Shown here piece by piece: positions 6,421 to 15,722 of a DNA stretch of 26,501 nucleotides. This DNA comes from Gemmatimonadota bacterium. GTDB taxonomy: Bacteria > Gemmatimonadota > Gemmatimonadetes > Gemmatimonadales > Gemmatimonadaceae. The notes beneath the pieces were generated by a model. The model saw only the letters and a program-made list of their open reading frames with translations. It was not told the origin of the DNA and made no database searches. Position 1 is the stretch's first letter. Every line of letters begins with the position of its first letter. The DNA lies in NCBI GenBank assembly GCA_947475795.1, contig CANJOX010000004.1:1-26501 (forward strand), read 5' to 3'. The position numbers and the translations under genes are program-made.

Positions 6421-9096
6421 TTATGCCGTGGCGCCGTCAGTCACGTGCTCGTACGTGAAGTCGCCGTCGTCGGCCACTCCCACGCGCAGGGCGTTCGGGC
6501 GGATCCCTTCGGCCATCGCCGCCAGCAGCATGCGGGAGATTTCCGGCAGCAGCGTGTTGCTGAGGATGTTGTCGACGTTGCGGGCGCCACTCTCGACTTC
6601 GGTGCAGCGCGCCGCCACCTGCGCGATGAGCGTTTCGTCGTGGCGCAGCTCGAGCCGGTGCGTTTCGCGCAGGCGGCGTCCGATCTTGCCGACCTTGAGG
6701 CGCACGATCTGCTTCAGGTTCTCGTCACGCACCGGATAGTAGGGCACAATCACCATACGTCCCAGGAACGCGGGCTTGAAGACCGCATCGAGTTCCGGCT
6801 TGAGCGCCTTCGCCATGGCATCCGGGAACGGCATCGTCTCCGGATCGGCGGTGAGCTTCATGATCGTCTCGGTGCCGGCGTTGGTGGTGAGGATGATGAT
6901 CGTGTTTTTGAAGTTGATCTCGCGGCCTTCGCCGTCATCCATCACGCCCTTGTCGAACACCTGGAAGAACAGTTCGAGCACATCCGGGTGCGCCTTCTCC
7001 ACTTCGTCGAGCAGCACCACGCTGTACGGACGACGGCGCACGGCTTCGGTGAGCACCCCGCCTTCGCCGTAGCCCACGTAGCCCGGGGGCGACCCCTTGA
7101 GCGTGGACACCGTGTGCGCTTCCTGGAACTCCGACATGTTGATGGTGATGATGTTCCGTTCGCCACCGTACAGCAGATCGGAGAGCGCCAGCGCGGTTTC
7201 GGTCTTGCCGACGCCGCTGGGGCCGACGAGCATGAACACGCCCTTCGGCTTGTTCGGATCCTCGATGCCCGCCTTCGACGTGCGGACGCGGCGCGAGATG
7301 TCGAGGAGCGCATGGTCCTGTCCGATGACGCGCGCGCCAAGGTGCTTCTCGAGCTCGAGCATGGTGCCGAGTTCGTCGCTCATCATCTTGCCCACAGGGA
7401 TGCCGGTCCAGCCGGAGATCACTTCCCCGACAATGGACGCATCGACGAACACGCGCATGAGCGGCGTCTCGCCCTGCAGCGTTTCGAGCTCGGCGCTGAG
7501 GCCGTTCAACTCGGCACGCAGTGCGTCGGCCGCGCTCTGGTCCGCATTGTCCGCCTCGGCGATGAGCGCATCGCGCACGCCGAGGATCTTCTCCACGAGC
7601 GCCTTCTCGCTGCCCCAGCGTGCTTCGAGCGCGGCCAGCGATTCCTGCACCTGCGCACGACGCGTCGCGAGTTCGGCGAGCCGTTCCTTGTGGTCCGCTC
7701 CCGCCACCTGCTCGCGGGTGAGCACGCGATCCTGCAGCGCGATGTCGTCCAGCGTGCGTCGGGCGTCTTCGATGGGTCCGGGCGTGGCGGTCTGACCGAG
7801 GTTGAGGCGCGCGCAGGCGGTGTCGAGCACGCTCACGGCCTTGTCGGGGAGCTGCCGGTCGGGGAGGTAGCGGTGTGAGAGCCGCACGGCGGCTTCCATG
7901 CCGCTGTCGAGGATGCGCACGGCATGGTGCTTCTCGAGCGACGGCACGACGGCGCGCATCATGACGCAGCACACGTCTTCGGTGGGCTCATCGACCTTTA
8001 CGAGCTGGAAGCGACGCGAGAGGGCCGGATCCTTTTCGAAGAATTTCTTGTACTCGCTCCAGGTGGTGGCGGCGATGGTGCGCAGTTCACCGCGGGCGAG
8101 GGCCGGCTTGAGCAGGTTGGCCGCGTCGTTCTGGCCGGCGGCGCCACCGGCGCCGATCATGGTGTGCGCTTCGTCGATGAAGAGAATGATCGGCGTCGGG
8201 GAGTTCTTCACCTCTTCGATGAGTCCCTTGAGGCGGTTCTCAAACTCACCCTTCACACCCGCGCCGGCCTGCAGCATGGCCAGGTCGAGCGAGCGCAGCG
8301 ACACGTTGCGCAACGGGGGCGGCACATCGCCTTCGGCGATGCGGCGTGCGAAGCCTTCCACGACGGCCGTCTTGCCCACGCCGGCTTCGCCGACGAGGAT
8401 CGGGTTGTTCTGCCGCCGCCGCGTCAGGATGTCGACCACCTGCCGCACTTCGAAGTCGCGTCCGAGCACGGCGTCGATCTTGCCGGCCTTGGCGTTGGCG
8501 GTGAGGTCAACGGTGTACTGATCGAGATTCGGGGTGCGTCCGCCGGCCTTCGGGGTGCCGCTGCCGCTCGAGGCGCTGGCGCTCGAGGCGGCGTTGTCGA
8601 TGGCGCCCAGTTCGGCGGCGGCTTCGCTGGACGGTGCTGTGATCGTCACGAAGTCCTTCTTCAGCACATCGGCCGGAATCTTTTCGAATTCCTTGCTGAT
8701 GTCCTGTGCCAGGCGCGCCAGTTCGCCGACGCTGAGCAGGGCCAGCAGGGCATGACCGGTGCGTACGCGCGGGGCGCCGAACTCGACCGAGCCCAGCAGC
8801 CACCCTTCGCTGAGCATCGAGACGAGCGACGGGCTGAGGCTGGGCGTGCGGGCATTGCCTGTTTTGATGCGGTCGAGGGCGCGCGCCAGGTCATCGGCGA
8901 GCCGCGACCGGTTGATCCCGAAATGCTTCAGGATGGCGGCGAGATCGCCGTCGTTGTGGTCGAGCACTTTGACGAGAAAGTGTTCGATCTCGACGTCGTA
9001 GTTGGTGCGCGACAGGCAGAGCCCGGCAGCCGCTTCGACGGCGCTTCGGGTGGGAGCGTTGAGCTTGGCAATCAGGCCACGCAGGTTCACAGCCAT
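6421..9096 (-). CDS. clpV: T6SS sheath-recycling AAA+ ATPase ClpV (TssH)
   Basis: Hexameric Clp/Hsp100 ATPase that unfolds contracted TssB/TssC sheaths in the cytoplasm so they can be reused. The protein is 891 residues, typical for ClpV. Residues 1-150 are the Clp N-domain repeat region (IEHFLVKVLDHNDGD). ATPase 1 has Walker A GEAGVGKT at 236-243 and Walker B ILFIDEAHTM at ~304-313. A coiled middle domain lies at ~450-545. ATPase 2 has Walker A GPSGVGKT at 625-632 and Walker B VVLLDEVEKAHP at 693-704. The C-terminal D2 domain is complete. A serine/alanine linker at ~155-185 follows the N-domain. Both nucleotide sites look intact. The ATG at 9096 has GGAG 5 nt upstream. T6SS context, rather than general ClpB, fits the N-domain and linker. 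Confidence 0.97.
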   Translation of the reverse strand: MAVNLRGLIAKLNAPTRSAVEAAAGLCLSRTNYDVEIEHFLVKVLDHNDGDLAAILKHFGINRSRLADDLARALDRIKTGNARTPSLSPSLVSMLSEGWLLGSVEFGAPRVRTGHALLALLSVGELARLAQDISKEFEKIPADVLKKDFVTITAPSSEAAAELGAIDNAASSASASSGSGTPKAGGRTPNLDQYTVDLTANAKAGKIDAVLGRDFEVRQVVDILTRRRQNNPILVGEAGVGKTAVVEGFARRIAEGDVPPPLRNVSLRSLDLAMLQAGAGVKGEFENRLKGLIEEVKNSPTPIILFIDEAHTMIGAGGAAGQNDAANLLKPALARGELRTIAATTWSEYKKFFEKDPALSRRFQLVKVDEPTEDVCCVMMRAVVPSLEKHHAVRILDSGMEAAVRLSHRYLPDRQLPDKAVSVLDTACARLNLGQTATPGPIEDARRTLDDIALQDRVLTREQVAGADHKERLAELATRRAQVQESLAALEARWGSEKALVEKILGVRDALIAEADNADQSAADALRAELNGLSAELETLQGETPLMRVFVDASIVGEVISGWTGIPVGKMMSDELGTMLELEKHLGARVIGQDHALLDISRRVRTSKAGIEDPNKPKGVFMLVGPSGVGKTETALALSDLLYGGERNIITINMSEFQEAHTVSTLKGSPPGYVGYGEGGVLTEAVRRRPYSVVLLDEVEKAHPDVLELFFQVFDKGVMDDGEGREINFKNTIIILTTNAGTETIMKLTADPETMPFPDAMAKALKPELDAVFKPAFLGRMVIVPYYPVRDENLKQIVRLKVGKIGRRLRETHRLELRHDETLIAQVAARCTEVESGARNVDNILSNTLLPEISRMLLAAMAEGIRPNALRVGVADDGDFTYEHVTDGATA

Positions 9097-9154
9097 GACA
9101 ACTCCGTCAGCAGGGGGTCGAACGACGCGAGAAACAGTAGGACAGCGGCACAGA

Positions 9155-10180
9155 TCAGCATAGGGTCAATTGTACGTCATCCGCATCGCGCACGGCTGGC
9201 TTGGTGCGGAGCCAGCTGCCGAATCCGAGGGCGGGGGTATCGGGTGCGCCAAGCATGGTGCCGGGCACGTGATCGTGCGCGAGCACGAGCTGCGCTTCGA
9301 CCCCGACGTGATCGTCGGCGTAGAGGCGCGCCAGGTGGCGCAGCGGCTCGTGGGCCGGTCCGCCGGGGAGAAAGCCGTCGAACTGCGCGCGTGTGAGCGG
9401 ACCGAGCCGGAGCCGAACGCGCGACATGGGATCGTAAATGGCGTTGCCGATCACGCCGGCGCCGAGGCGGCCGTCGTCATCGTCGGCGCCGATGCACTGC
9501 TGTCCGCCGTGGGGCAGCGTCTGCCACGCGCCGACGAACTGTTCGATTTGCGCCGGGACGCCGAAGTAATCGCTGATGAGTTGCGCCATGCCCACGGCGG
9601 GGCGTGCCCGCAGCGCGAGCAGGCCGGCGTAGAAGGCCAGGGACGCGACCGGAATGGCCGACGCGCGCTGGACCGCCGGTGTGCCGAGGCCAGCCACATC
9701 GAGCAGGTGCGACCGCAGACGATCCTCGGCGCCTCGCTCGGCGGCCACGGCGGAGTGGTGCCGTTCCCACGCGCTGTAGAACAGCGAGATCGCGCGATGG
9801 TGGAAGAGATCGAGAAAGTCGCGGAACGCGGTGTCGCGCGCGCGCGTGCGCTCGGCGGCATGCTGTGTGTACAGATGCGGCAGCACCCCCTGCGGCCCGG
9901 TCAGTCCGAGAAAGCGCACCGCGAGCTGGGCGGGCGCCACGACCGACTGGGTGTGCGGATCCCGCTCGGGAATCGCAATGGACGCGATCTCGGACGGCGG
10001 GAACGCCAGCGAGGGGGGGACCGTGATGCGCACCACTTCGCGGGCGGGATCGTCCCACCCCCCGACGGCGGCGCGTTCGGGGTAGAGGCGCATGAGCAGC
10101 CGCATCACCTGGACGAACTCGAACCCGGTGCCGTCCCGGTCGAGGGCGTCTTCGAGGCGCTCGCGCGCGGTGGTGGTCAC
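9155..10180 (-). CDS. tssG: T6SS baseplate protein TssG
   Basis: Component of the TssE/F/G/K baseplate wedge that assembles under the membrane complex. The protein is 341 residues, matching the family. The start is GTG at 10178-10180, overlapping the tssF stop (GTGA), typical of translational coupling. The frame stays open further upstream, but that sequence is the shadow of tssF and lacks TssG character. Family landmarks: TGFEFVQVMRLLMRLYPE near the N-terminus, VRFLGLTGPQGVLPHLYT, FRDFLDLFHHRAISLFYSAW, the MAQLISDYFGVPAQIEQFVG segment, and a C-terminal FGSWL. The first in-frame ATG lies inside the conserved N-terminal motif, which argues against it. It forms a complex with TssF, encoded directly upstream. 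Confidence 0.95.
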   Translation of the reverse strand: MTTTARERLEDALDRDGTGFEFVQVMRLLMRLYPERAAVGGWDDPAREVVRITVPPSLAFPPSEIASIAIPERDPHTQSVVAPAQLAVRFLGLTGPQGVLPHLYTQHAAERTRARDTAFRDFLDLFHHRAISLFYSAWERHHSAVAAERGAEDRLRSHLLDVAGLGTPAVQRASAIPVASLAFYAGLLALRARPAVGMAQLISDYFGVPAQIEQFVGAWQTLPHGGQQCIGADDDDGRLGAGVIGNAIYDPMSRVRLRLGPLTRAQFDGFLPGGPAHEPLRHLARLYADDHVGVEAQLVLAHDHVPGTMLGAPDTPALGFGSWLRTKPAVRDADDVQLTLC

Positions 10181-12018
10181 AGCAATGCCCGCCAGCCGGC
10201 GCGTGCGGGCCATTCGACGACGGGGCGGCGGCGCTGCCGCGAGCGCACGGACACCCGCGTGAAGCTGTTCATCGACGTGTACAGCGCGAGGAAGCGCTCG
10301 AGGACGCTGGCCACCAGAAACATGCCGCCACCGGCGAACTGCTCCTCGTCGAACTCGAGGTCGATCTGGCGCCCGCGCGCGAAGGCGGTGCCGTGCGGCG
10401 CGGTCACGCGGGCAAACGCGGCTTCGCTGCGCACGCCCACGAGCCCGTCGATCTGCCGTTCGGCGCTGAGCGTGTTGCTCACATTGTGCAGGCGCAGCAT
10501 CTCCTGCAGGGCCTCGGGGGAGCCGTCGACCAACGACAGGTGATTGAGGGACAGCGACGAGATCATGCGCCACAGCAGCGCTTTCCCCAGCGCGGGCTGG
10601 ACGGACTTCGTGGGGTTCACGACGCAGGCGATGCGATGAAGCGGTCCGCCGCTCACCAGTTCGAAGTCGCCGCGCTCATCGACACCGAACGGCAGGCGCT
10701 GCGGCAGGTCACCGTTGAAGCAGGTGACGTGCACGGAGGCCACATCGACATCCGGCGCGCGGAGCTCGCCCGACAGGTCGGAGAGGCTGAGGAACAGGTC
10801 GGTGCCGCGATCGGTGCGCCATAGCGACGGGCGGCGCGCGACGCGCCAGAACACGTCGTCGTCGGCGCCGGTGACGTCGTGGCGATGCGAGTACAGCGGT
10901 GCCACGTCGCGGGGGGCCTGCTCATCGTGCTCGACGAGCGTGACCCGGTTGACGGACCACACCTCGACTTCCAGACGCCGCCGCGCGTCGGCGATGACCG
11001 GATACTCGAACGACCGTTCGGTGAGCAGGATCGGTTCGGCCGACTGCTCGAACAAATTGACGGCCGGCGTGGCGTTGGTGCGGAAGCTGCGTGGCGAGAG
11101 GCCGAGTTCCAGCCCCTGCCGTCGTTCCGCGCGCTCGAAGGGGGTGAGGAGGAAGGAGACCTCGACGCGATCGGTGGCACCGACGGCGCGCAGGGCCGCG
11201 CCGAATCCCTGCACATCGACGAAGTGGAATTTCTCGGGAAAGGCGAAGAGCTCGAGGAGCAGACTGAATCCCGCGAATGTCCGCGTGGGATGCGGCAGCA
11301 TATGCTCGTCAGGGCCGAACCCGACCGGCGTGATGCAGCCGGCCGGGAGGATCGCCGGCGGCTGGGACGGCGTGTCCGGATTGCGGATGGACACCTGCGC
11401 GACGTTGTTGGCCAGCAGCTCATAGAGCGTATCGGCCACACTGGAATCACCGGCGAGATGCAGGCGCAGGGCATCCATCGTGATGTCTTGCAGCCTGACG
11501 CCGTCGAAGGCGCGGATCTCCAGCTGGATGGCACCGACCGCGTCGCGCGCCCGGGCACCGCCGACGCGGTCGGCGGACGTCCAGCCGGCCTTGGTGACCG
11601 TGAGCGGCCACAGGGTGGTGTCGTAGACCGTGCGGAAACTGCACGGGACGCCCTGCACGGCGCGGGAGTGCAACCGGCTGCCGCGCGGGACGCGGAACCC
11701 ATCGGGGAGGCGTCCCTGGGCCGGATCGAGCGGCATGTCGACGATGCACATCGACGGCAGCGGCCGCACGAGCTGCGGGTGCAGCAGTTCGAGCAGCGCT
11801 TCGGAGATCTCCGGAAAATCATCGTCGAGGCGCCGGTGCACGCGCGCGGTGAGGAACGCGAAACCCTCGAGGAGCCGTTCGACGTGCGGATCTTCGGTTT
11901 TGCTGGCTTCGAGCTGCAGGCGTGACGCGACCTTCGGGTACCGCTGCGCGAATTCGGCGCCCAGCTTGCGCAGGTACGTGAGTTCGCGCTCGTAGTAGAG
12001 GAGCAGATCGTCCTGCAT
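10177..12018 (-). CDS. tssF: T6SS baseplate protein TssF (VasA/ImpG family)
   Basis: Largest baseplate wedge subunit, 613 residues as usual for the family. The N-terminus is diagnostic: LLYYERELTYLRKLGAEFAQ, YPKVASRLQL, DPHVERLLEGFAFLTARVHR, PEISEALLELLHPQLVRPLP. The middle includes the conserved QRLPFG and VNPTKSVQPALGKALLWRMI-type segments. The C-terminus contains GTAFARGRQIDLEFDE and FLALYTSMNSFTRVSV. Its ATG (12016-12018) overlaps the tssE stop in a TGATG arrangement, and its own stop overlaps the tssG GTG, so tssE-tssF-tssG are translationally coupled. That fits stoichiometric assembly of the wedge. Confidence 0.97.
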   Translation of the reverse strand: MQDDLLLYYERELTYLRKLGAEFAQRYPKVASRLQLEASKTEDPHVERLLEGFAFLTARVHRRLDDDFPEISEALLELLHPQLVRPLPSMCIVDMPLDPAQGRLPDGFRVPRGSRLHSRAVQGVPCSFRTVYDTTLWPLTVTKAGWTSADRVGGARARDAVGAIQLEIRAFDGVRLQDITMDALRLHLAGDSSVADTLYELLANNVAQVSIRNPDTPSQPPAILPAGCITPVGFGPDEHMLPHPTRTFAGFSLLLELFAFPEKFHFVDVQGFGAALRAVGATDRVEVSFLLTPFERAERRQGLELGLSPRSFRTNATPAVNLFEQSAEPILLTERSFEYPVIADARRRLEVEVWSVNRVTLVEHDEQAPRDVAPLYSHRHDVTGADDDVFWRVARRPSLWRTDRGTDLFLSLSDLSGELRAPDVDVASVHVTCFNGDLPQRLPFGVDERGDFELVSGGPLHRIACVVNPTKSVQPALGKALLWRMISSLSLNHLSLVDGSPEALQEMLRLHNVSNTLSAERQIDGLVGVRSEAAFARVTAPHGTAFARGRQIDLEFDEEQFAGGGMFLVASVLERFLALYTSMNSFTRVSVRSRQRRRPVVEWPARAGWRALL

Positions 12019-12509
12019 CAGCTGGCGTCGTCCACCGCGTAGGTGCCGCTCGCGATTTCGAGGACGGTGTCGAACACGATGCGCTCCGGGCTGGGATCCA
12101 TGCGGAGCGTGGCTTCCACGGCGAAGCGCACCTGCGGCGCCTTGACCTGATCGGCGTCGAGCAGCCGCACCGCGACATTCATCAGGCGCGGCTCGAAGCG
12201 GCGCACCGTGTCGGCGATGTCGTCGGTCAGCTGCTGGCGCCCTTCGCCAGTCGCCATCGAAATCCCCGAGGTATCGGGGAGTCCGAACTCGTGCACCGAC
12301 CGGCGCAACTCCGGGTGTGCCGCGGACACGGGGACGATACTGCGGCGCGTGTTCAGCAGATCCTGCACGTCGCGCTGCACCGCCATGCGGAAGGCCTTGG
12401 TGGAGGCCTCCCGCGACACGGCGCGATCGGCGCTGTCCCGTGGGTCCTCGTCGGTCAACCGATCGAGGAGTGACGGCTGGACGGTGCGATCGAGTTCAGT
12501 ACGCGACAT
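12018..12509 (-). CDS. tssE: T6SS baseplate protein TssE (gp25-like)
   Basis: Small gp25-like baseplate protein (163 residues) that nucleates sheath polymerisation. Recognised by SLLDRLTDE near the N-terminus, VQRDVQDLLNTRRSIVPVSA (the conserved LLNTR motif), VHEFGLPDTSG, and a C-terminal half with IADTVRRFEPRLMNVAVRLL and a final beta-rich stretch. The expected FEPRL gp25 signature is intact. The start ATG at 12509 has only a weak GGGA about 12 nt upstream, 17 nt after the tssA stop. The stop overlaps the tssF start. Confidence 0.95.
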   Translation of the reverse strand: MSRTELDRTVQPSLLDRLTDEDPRDSADRAVSREASTKAFRMAVQRDVQDLLNTRRSIVPVSAAHPELRRSVHEFGLPDTSGISMATGEGRQQLTDDIADTVRRFEPRLMNVAVRLLDADQVKAPQVRFAVEATLRMDPSPERIVFDTVLEIASGTYAVDDAS

Positions 12510-12526
12510 GTCGGTGTGTGTCCCGC

Positions 12527-14392
12527 TTACCGCGACTGCAGGGCCAGCGCCTGCATCGGATCGAGCCGGCAGATGCGCAGGTACAGCTCGTAGCGCTGGG
12601 TTTCGTCACCGCCGGTGCGGTCGAGGACGCGGCAGAGCAGCGCCATGGGCTGCGCCACGAGCGGACCCGATTCCCACTGTTCGAGGGTGCGCTCGTCGAT
12701 GGTCTCGACGAGTCGCTGCAGGATGGGCTGCGCGACGGCATCGAGTCCGGCCTCGACCATGACGTAGGCAATCTGCGTCTGCCGCACGAACCGTCCGCGC
12801 GGCGACTGATCGCGGGCGAGTTCAGCCATGAGCACTTCGATCGCGCGGGTGGGGCGTCCCTGCGCGAGCTCGCCGCGCGCCACGTCGAAGGCATCGCGTG
12901 GGCGCGCCACGGCGGGGCGTCGGACGGCGCGTCCGCGCGAGAATCCGCCCTGATGTGCCGCAGCCGCGTCATCCTGCAGCGCGTCGCCCAGCAGGTCGGC
13001 GCCATCGGTCGGCTCGGAATCGGGGTGCTCGCTGTCCTCGGTTGCGACGGCATCGGGGGCGGGGATGAGGCCGTCGGCCTCGAGCCACGCGCGCGTCTCC
13101 TCGTTGGCAGTGGGCGTATCGTCCATGAGCGTCATCCGGGGAAGCTGCGGCAGGGCACCGAGCAGCGTGCGCAGTTCGCTGCGAATGGCGGCGGCGACGG
13201 CATCGTGGCTGCCACCGAGGTGGGTACAGGCGGTGAGCACATAGCGCTGCAGGTCCAGCCAGCCCCGTCCCGGGGCCGTGGCCATCAGCATTTCGGACTG
13301 CTCGAGGAGGTCACTCCACTTGCCGTCGAGGAGCAGGGCCTTGAGACGGGCCCGGATGGCGGTGGGCGGTGCTTCGAGCAGTTTCGGATCGACATCCGGG
13401 GCCGCCACCCGCAACTCGCCCCACCGGAAGCCGCGCACGAGCAGATACGGGGCCGGGTTGGCACCGTCCTGGGCGCGCAGCCACTTGGCCACGACGCCGA
13501 CGCGCTGCGCCGCATCGGCCCGACTGACCGGTTCGGCCGTGAGCGGACCACTCTCCTCGGGGGCCGCACCGGCCGCGGCGCCGGCCACGTCCGCTTCCTC
13601 CTCGGGCACGTCGGGATCGGGGTCGGCTTCGAGCTTGGCCGCCAGCAGGCCGGCGGCGTAGCGTCGCATTTCGTCGAGGCTGTTCCGCATCGCGTTGAAG
13701 GCCGGCGCATCCCGTCCGAACCGCTCATCCGACGCCTTCTCGAGGGCGTTGAGGGCGGCCATCGTCGCGTCGAGATCGGCCATGACGGTCCGTACCACCA
13801 CCTTGCCGACTCGCTCGGTCGCGGCATCGACCGCTTCCGGCGTGACGCGTCCGAGTTCGACGGCTTCGGCCCGCCGCGTGCGCTTGTCGCTATCCTGCTC
13901 AGCGTCCGCTTCGCGGGGAATCTCCCGCGCGCTCAGGATGTCCTGAAAGGAGATGCCGAGCGGGCCGAAGGGCACCATGCGGAGCGGGATGGTCAGCTTG
14001 GCGCCGATCCACTCCACCGGTCCGATGCGCAACTCGATGTCGTCGTCTTCGGGCAGCGGATGAACCGTGTCCCAGAACTGATCAAGTAGTCCCTGCAGCA
14101 CACCGAATCCGGCGGCGAGTCCGTTGACGCCCTCGCGCTGCAGCAGCGCCTCGGTGAGCCACGCGGCGAGCTGCAGGTCTTTGGTTTCTTCTGCCAGCAG
14201 CTTGCTGGTGCCGGCGATGACCGTGGGCCAGTCGGCGAGCTTGCGGTTGACGACGCCGGGGAGATCCAGGTCTTCGCGGCGCGCTTCCTTGATGGCATCG
14301 ACGCGGGCATCGTAGCGCAGATCGGCGCCGGATGGCGCGTCGGCGTTGACGGGCTGGAGCAGACGCGCGACGAGCTCGGTGTTGACAGGCAT
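12527..14392 (-). CDS. tssA: T6SS assembly protein TssA (ImpA N-terminal family), long form
   Basis: TssA proteins prime baseplate docking and guide tube/sheath extension. From ATG 14392 it is 621 residues. The N-terminal ImpA-type domain (residues ~1-170) is clear: LLQPVNADAPSGADLRYD, WPTVIAGTSKLLAEETKDLQ, WLTEALLQREGV, FWDTVHPLPEDDDIELRIGP. A central helical region is followed by an acidic/alanine-rich linker (ADPDPDVPEEEADVAGAAAG), then a VasJ/VasL-like domain (PYLLVRGFRWGELRV, LKALLLDGKWSDLLEQSEML, GRGWLDLQRYVLTACTHLG). A second low-complexity linker and a C-terminal helical repeat-like region (GRPTRAIEVLMAELARD, YELYLRICRLDPMQALALQ) complete it. The frame also allows TTG 14452 or ATG 14443, but the extra ~20 residues look unlike TssA. 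No good ribosome site precedes any candidate, so the start is the weak point. Confidence 0.9.
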   Translation of the reverse strand: MPVNTELVARLLQPVNADAPSGADLRYDARVDAIKEARREDLDLPGVVNRKLADWPTVIAGTSKLLAEETKDLQLAAWLTEALLQREGVNGLAAGFGVLQGLLDQFWDTVHPLPEDDDIELRIGPVEWIGAKLTIPLRMVPFGPLGISFQDILSAREIPREADAEQDSDKRTRRAEAVELGRVTPEAVDAATERVGKVVVRTVMADLDATMAALNALEKASDERFGRDAPAFNAMRNSLDEMRRYAAGLLAAKLEADPDPDVPEEEADVAGAAAGAAPEESGPLTAEPVSRADAAQRVGVVAKWLRAQDGANPAPYLLVRGFRWGELRVAAPDVDPKLLEAPPTAIRARLKALLLDGKWSDLLEQSEMLMATAPGRGWLDLQRYVLTACTHLGGSHDAVAAAIRSELRTLLGALPQLPRMTLMDDTPTANEETRAWLEADGLIPAPDAVATEDSEHPDSEPTDGADLLGDALQDDAAAAHQGGFSRGRAVRRPAVARPRDAFDVARGELAQGRPTRAIEVLMAELARDQSPRGRFVRQTQIAYVMVEAGLDAVAQPILQRLVETIDERTLEQWESGPLVAQPMALLCRVLDRTGGDETQRYELYLRICRLDPMQALALQSR

Positions 14393-14477
14393 TCCGTTCG
14401 GGTCGGTAACAGGGCCAGGAGAAACGCGCGTGCGGTGACGCATCGCGGACAACCGACGGCGTGACGCCGCGGCGCGG

Positions 14478-15185
14478 TTACGACGCCGGGGTCAGCACCA
14501 GTTCGCGGATGTCGACCAGCGGGACGAGGCGATCGTCGAGGCGGAGCACCTTCTGACCGATCGGCGCGTAGTCACCATCCGGGAGTTCGAGCCAGTCGGT
14601 GGCGCGACCGAGGCGGAGATCCGCGTCGTCGAGGCGCCAGGCGGCCGGTGAGAGCGCCGGGAGGAGTACCTCGCCGAGCTCCATGTCCTTGACCGATCCG
14701 TTGGTGGCGATGCGGGCACTCAGCCAGTGCAGATCGCGCAGCTGGGCGGGTGGCTGAATCACGATCGACGCCAGGTGGGCGAAGGGAATCCAGAGATAGC
14801 GTCCGCCACCGATGACTTCGAGGCGCGCCCCGATGCGGGGGTCGGCGTCGGCGATGGTCTGGAAGGGGACGCCGTTGCAGGTGCCCGCCACCTCGGTGGC
14901 GGCCACCGAGGTCGGGAGATCGCCGGCGTCGAACATGTGCTCGCGCACGCGCTCCGACTGGAGCGCGGCCCGATACACCGAGGTGCCTGCCTCCGCCGAT
15001 GGTCCGGCGGAGGCGAGGACGTCGAGTTGCTTGCCGGCGCGGTCGTACTCGCCGGCGAAGCTGAGGAGTTCAAAGAGGAAGCTACGGCGCTGCAGATCGG
15101 CCGGATTGGCCCGCAGCTCGAGACCGAGCTGCGTGATGGCTTCGGAGAGCTGCCCTGCCGCCAGCAGCGCGCGCGCGTCCGCCAT
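14478..15185 (-). CDS. tagJ: T6SS accessory protein TagJ (ImpE family)
   Basis: Protein of 235 residues of the ImpE/HsiE family. In Pseudomonas the homologue binds the N-terminal helix of TssB and ClpV, and is thought to tune sheath disassembly. The N-terminal half is a TPR-like helical region (ALLAAGQLSEAITQLGLELR, RRSFLFELLSFAGEYDRAGK, LDVLASAGPSA). The C-terminal half is beta-rich, with the family-typical segments CNGVPFQTIADADPRIGARL, GGRYLWIPFAHLASIVIQPP, LGRATDWLELPDGDYAPIGQ and LVPLVDIRELVL. Its ATG directly follows the hcp stop (zero intergenic bases), so it should be co-translated with hcp. Presence of TagJ with TssB and ClpV in one operon is consistent with that role. Confidence 0.92.
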   Translation of the reverse strand: MADARALLAAGQLSEAITQLGLELRANPADLQRRSFLFELLSFAGEYDRAGKQLDVLASAGPSAEAGTSVYRAALQSERVREHMFDAGDLPTSVAATEVAGTCNGVPFQTIADADPRIGARLEVIGGGRYLWIPFAHLASIVIQPPAQLRDLHWLSARIATNGSVKDMELGEVLLPALSPAAWRLDDADLRLGRATDWLELPDGDYAPIGQKVLRLDDRLVPLVDIRELVLTPAS

Positions 15186-15680
15186 TTACGTCGTGGCCTT
15201 GCGAACGTCCCAGGAGAAGCCGGTGCCCTTGGACATCGCGCCCTTGCCGTCCTGCTTCATGTACTGGCCGGTGATCTTGCCGAAGGCGAGGGAGAGCGAC
15301 TCGGTGGGGGAGTCGTCGCCGCCCGAGCTGCCCGACCACTGGATGCTCTCGACGTAGACCTCTTCGAAGTCATACTGCACGAACGCTTCCTGCGTCCCGC
15401 CCGCCTTGCGGAGGATCAGCTGGGCCTTCTTGAAGTGCGTGCCGGTCGCGCAGGCCTGAAAGAGCGGGCCGGAGGCATTGTCCGACTTCTTCATGAAGTT
15501 GAAGGACGAGAGCGAGACCTTACCGGCGCCGCCGCCGCCACCCTGCGTTCCCATCGAGGCGGGGTTGCTGGCTCCGAAGCTGAACGAAAAGATCTCCATC
15601 GGCTTGCCGTACGGCGCCTTGATCTTCGCCGTGGCTTCGCCTTCGATGGTGTCGATAAAGAGGTACGCGTCAAACGCCAT
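15186..15680 (-). CDS. hcp: T6SS inner-tube protein Hcp (TssD)
   Basis: Hexameric ring protein that stacks into the injected inner tube and can carry small effectors in its lumen; 164 residues, family-typical. Landmarks: MAFDAYLFIDTIEGEATAKI at the N-terminus, the PMEIFSFSFGASNP strand, a glycine-rich loop (GTQGGGGGAGKVSLSSFNF), MKKSDNASGPLFQACATGTH, and the VQYDFEEVYVESIQWSG strand. There is no C-terminal effector extension. The ATG at 15680 has GGAG 9 nt upstream. It is preceded by a 117-bp gap, the longest in the operon, which holds a strong hairpin and a 14-bp tandem repeat, and is followed directly by tagJ. Confidence 0.96.
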   Translation of the reverse strand: MAFDAYLFIDTIEGEATAKIKAPYGKPMEIFSFSFGASNPASMGTQGGGGGAGKVSLSSFNFMKKSDNASGPLFQACATGTHFKKAQLILRKAGGTQEAFVQYDFEEVYVESIQWSGSSGGDDSPTESLSLAFGKITGQYMKQDGKGAMSKGTGFSWDVRKATT

Positions 15681-15722
15681 GATCTGTCACTCCGGCAGAG
15701 GTGTGGAAACGTGGACTGTGAA

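Noticed and set aside
6445..9396. Two long plus-strand frames opposite clpV (6445-7878 and 7924-9396)
   Set aside because: Composition-driven shadows; the minus strand encodes a complete ClpV with both ATPase sites.
10181..10573. Upstream extension of the tssG frame giving a 472-residue protein
   Set aside because: The extra 131 residues overlap tssF out of frame and are arginine-rich shadow; the GTG overlapping the tssF stop gives a normal-length TssG.
14393..14452. N-terminal extension of TssA from TTG 14452 or ATG 14443
   Set aside because: The extra residues are unlike TssA N-termini and no ribosome site precedes them. It is not fully excluded, because ATG 14392 also lacks a good site.
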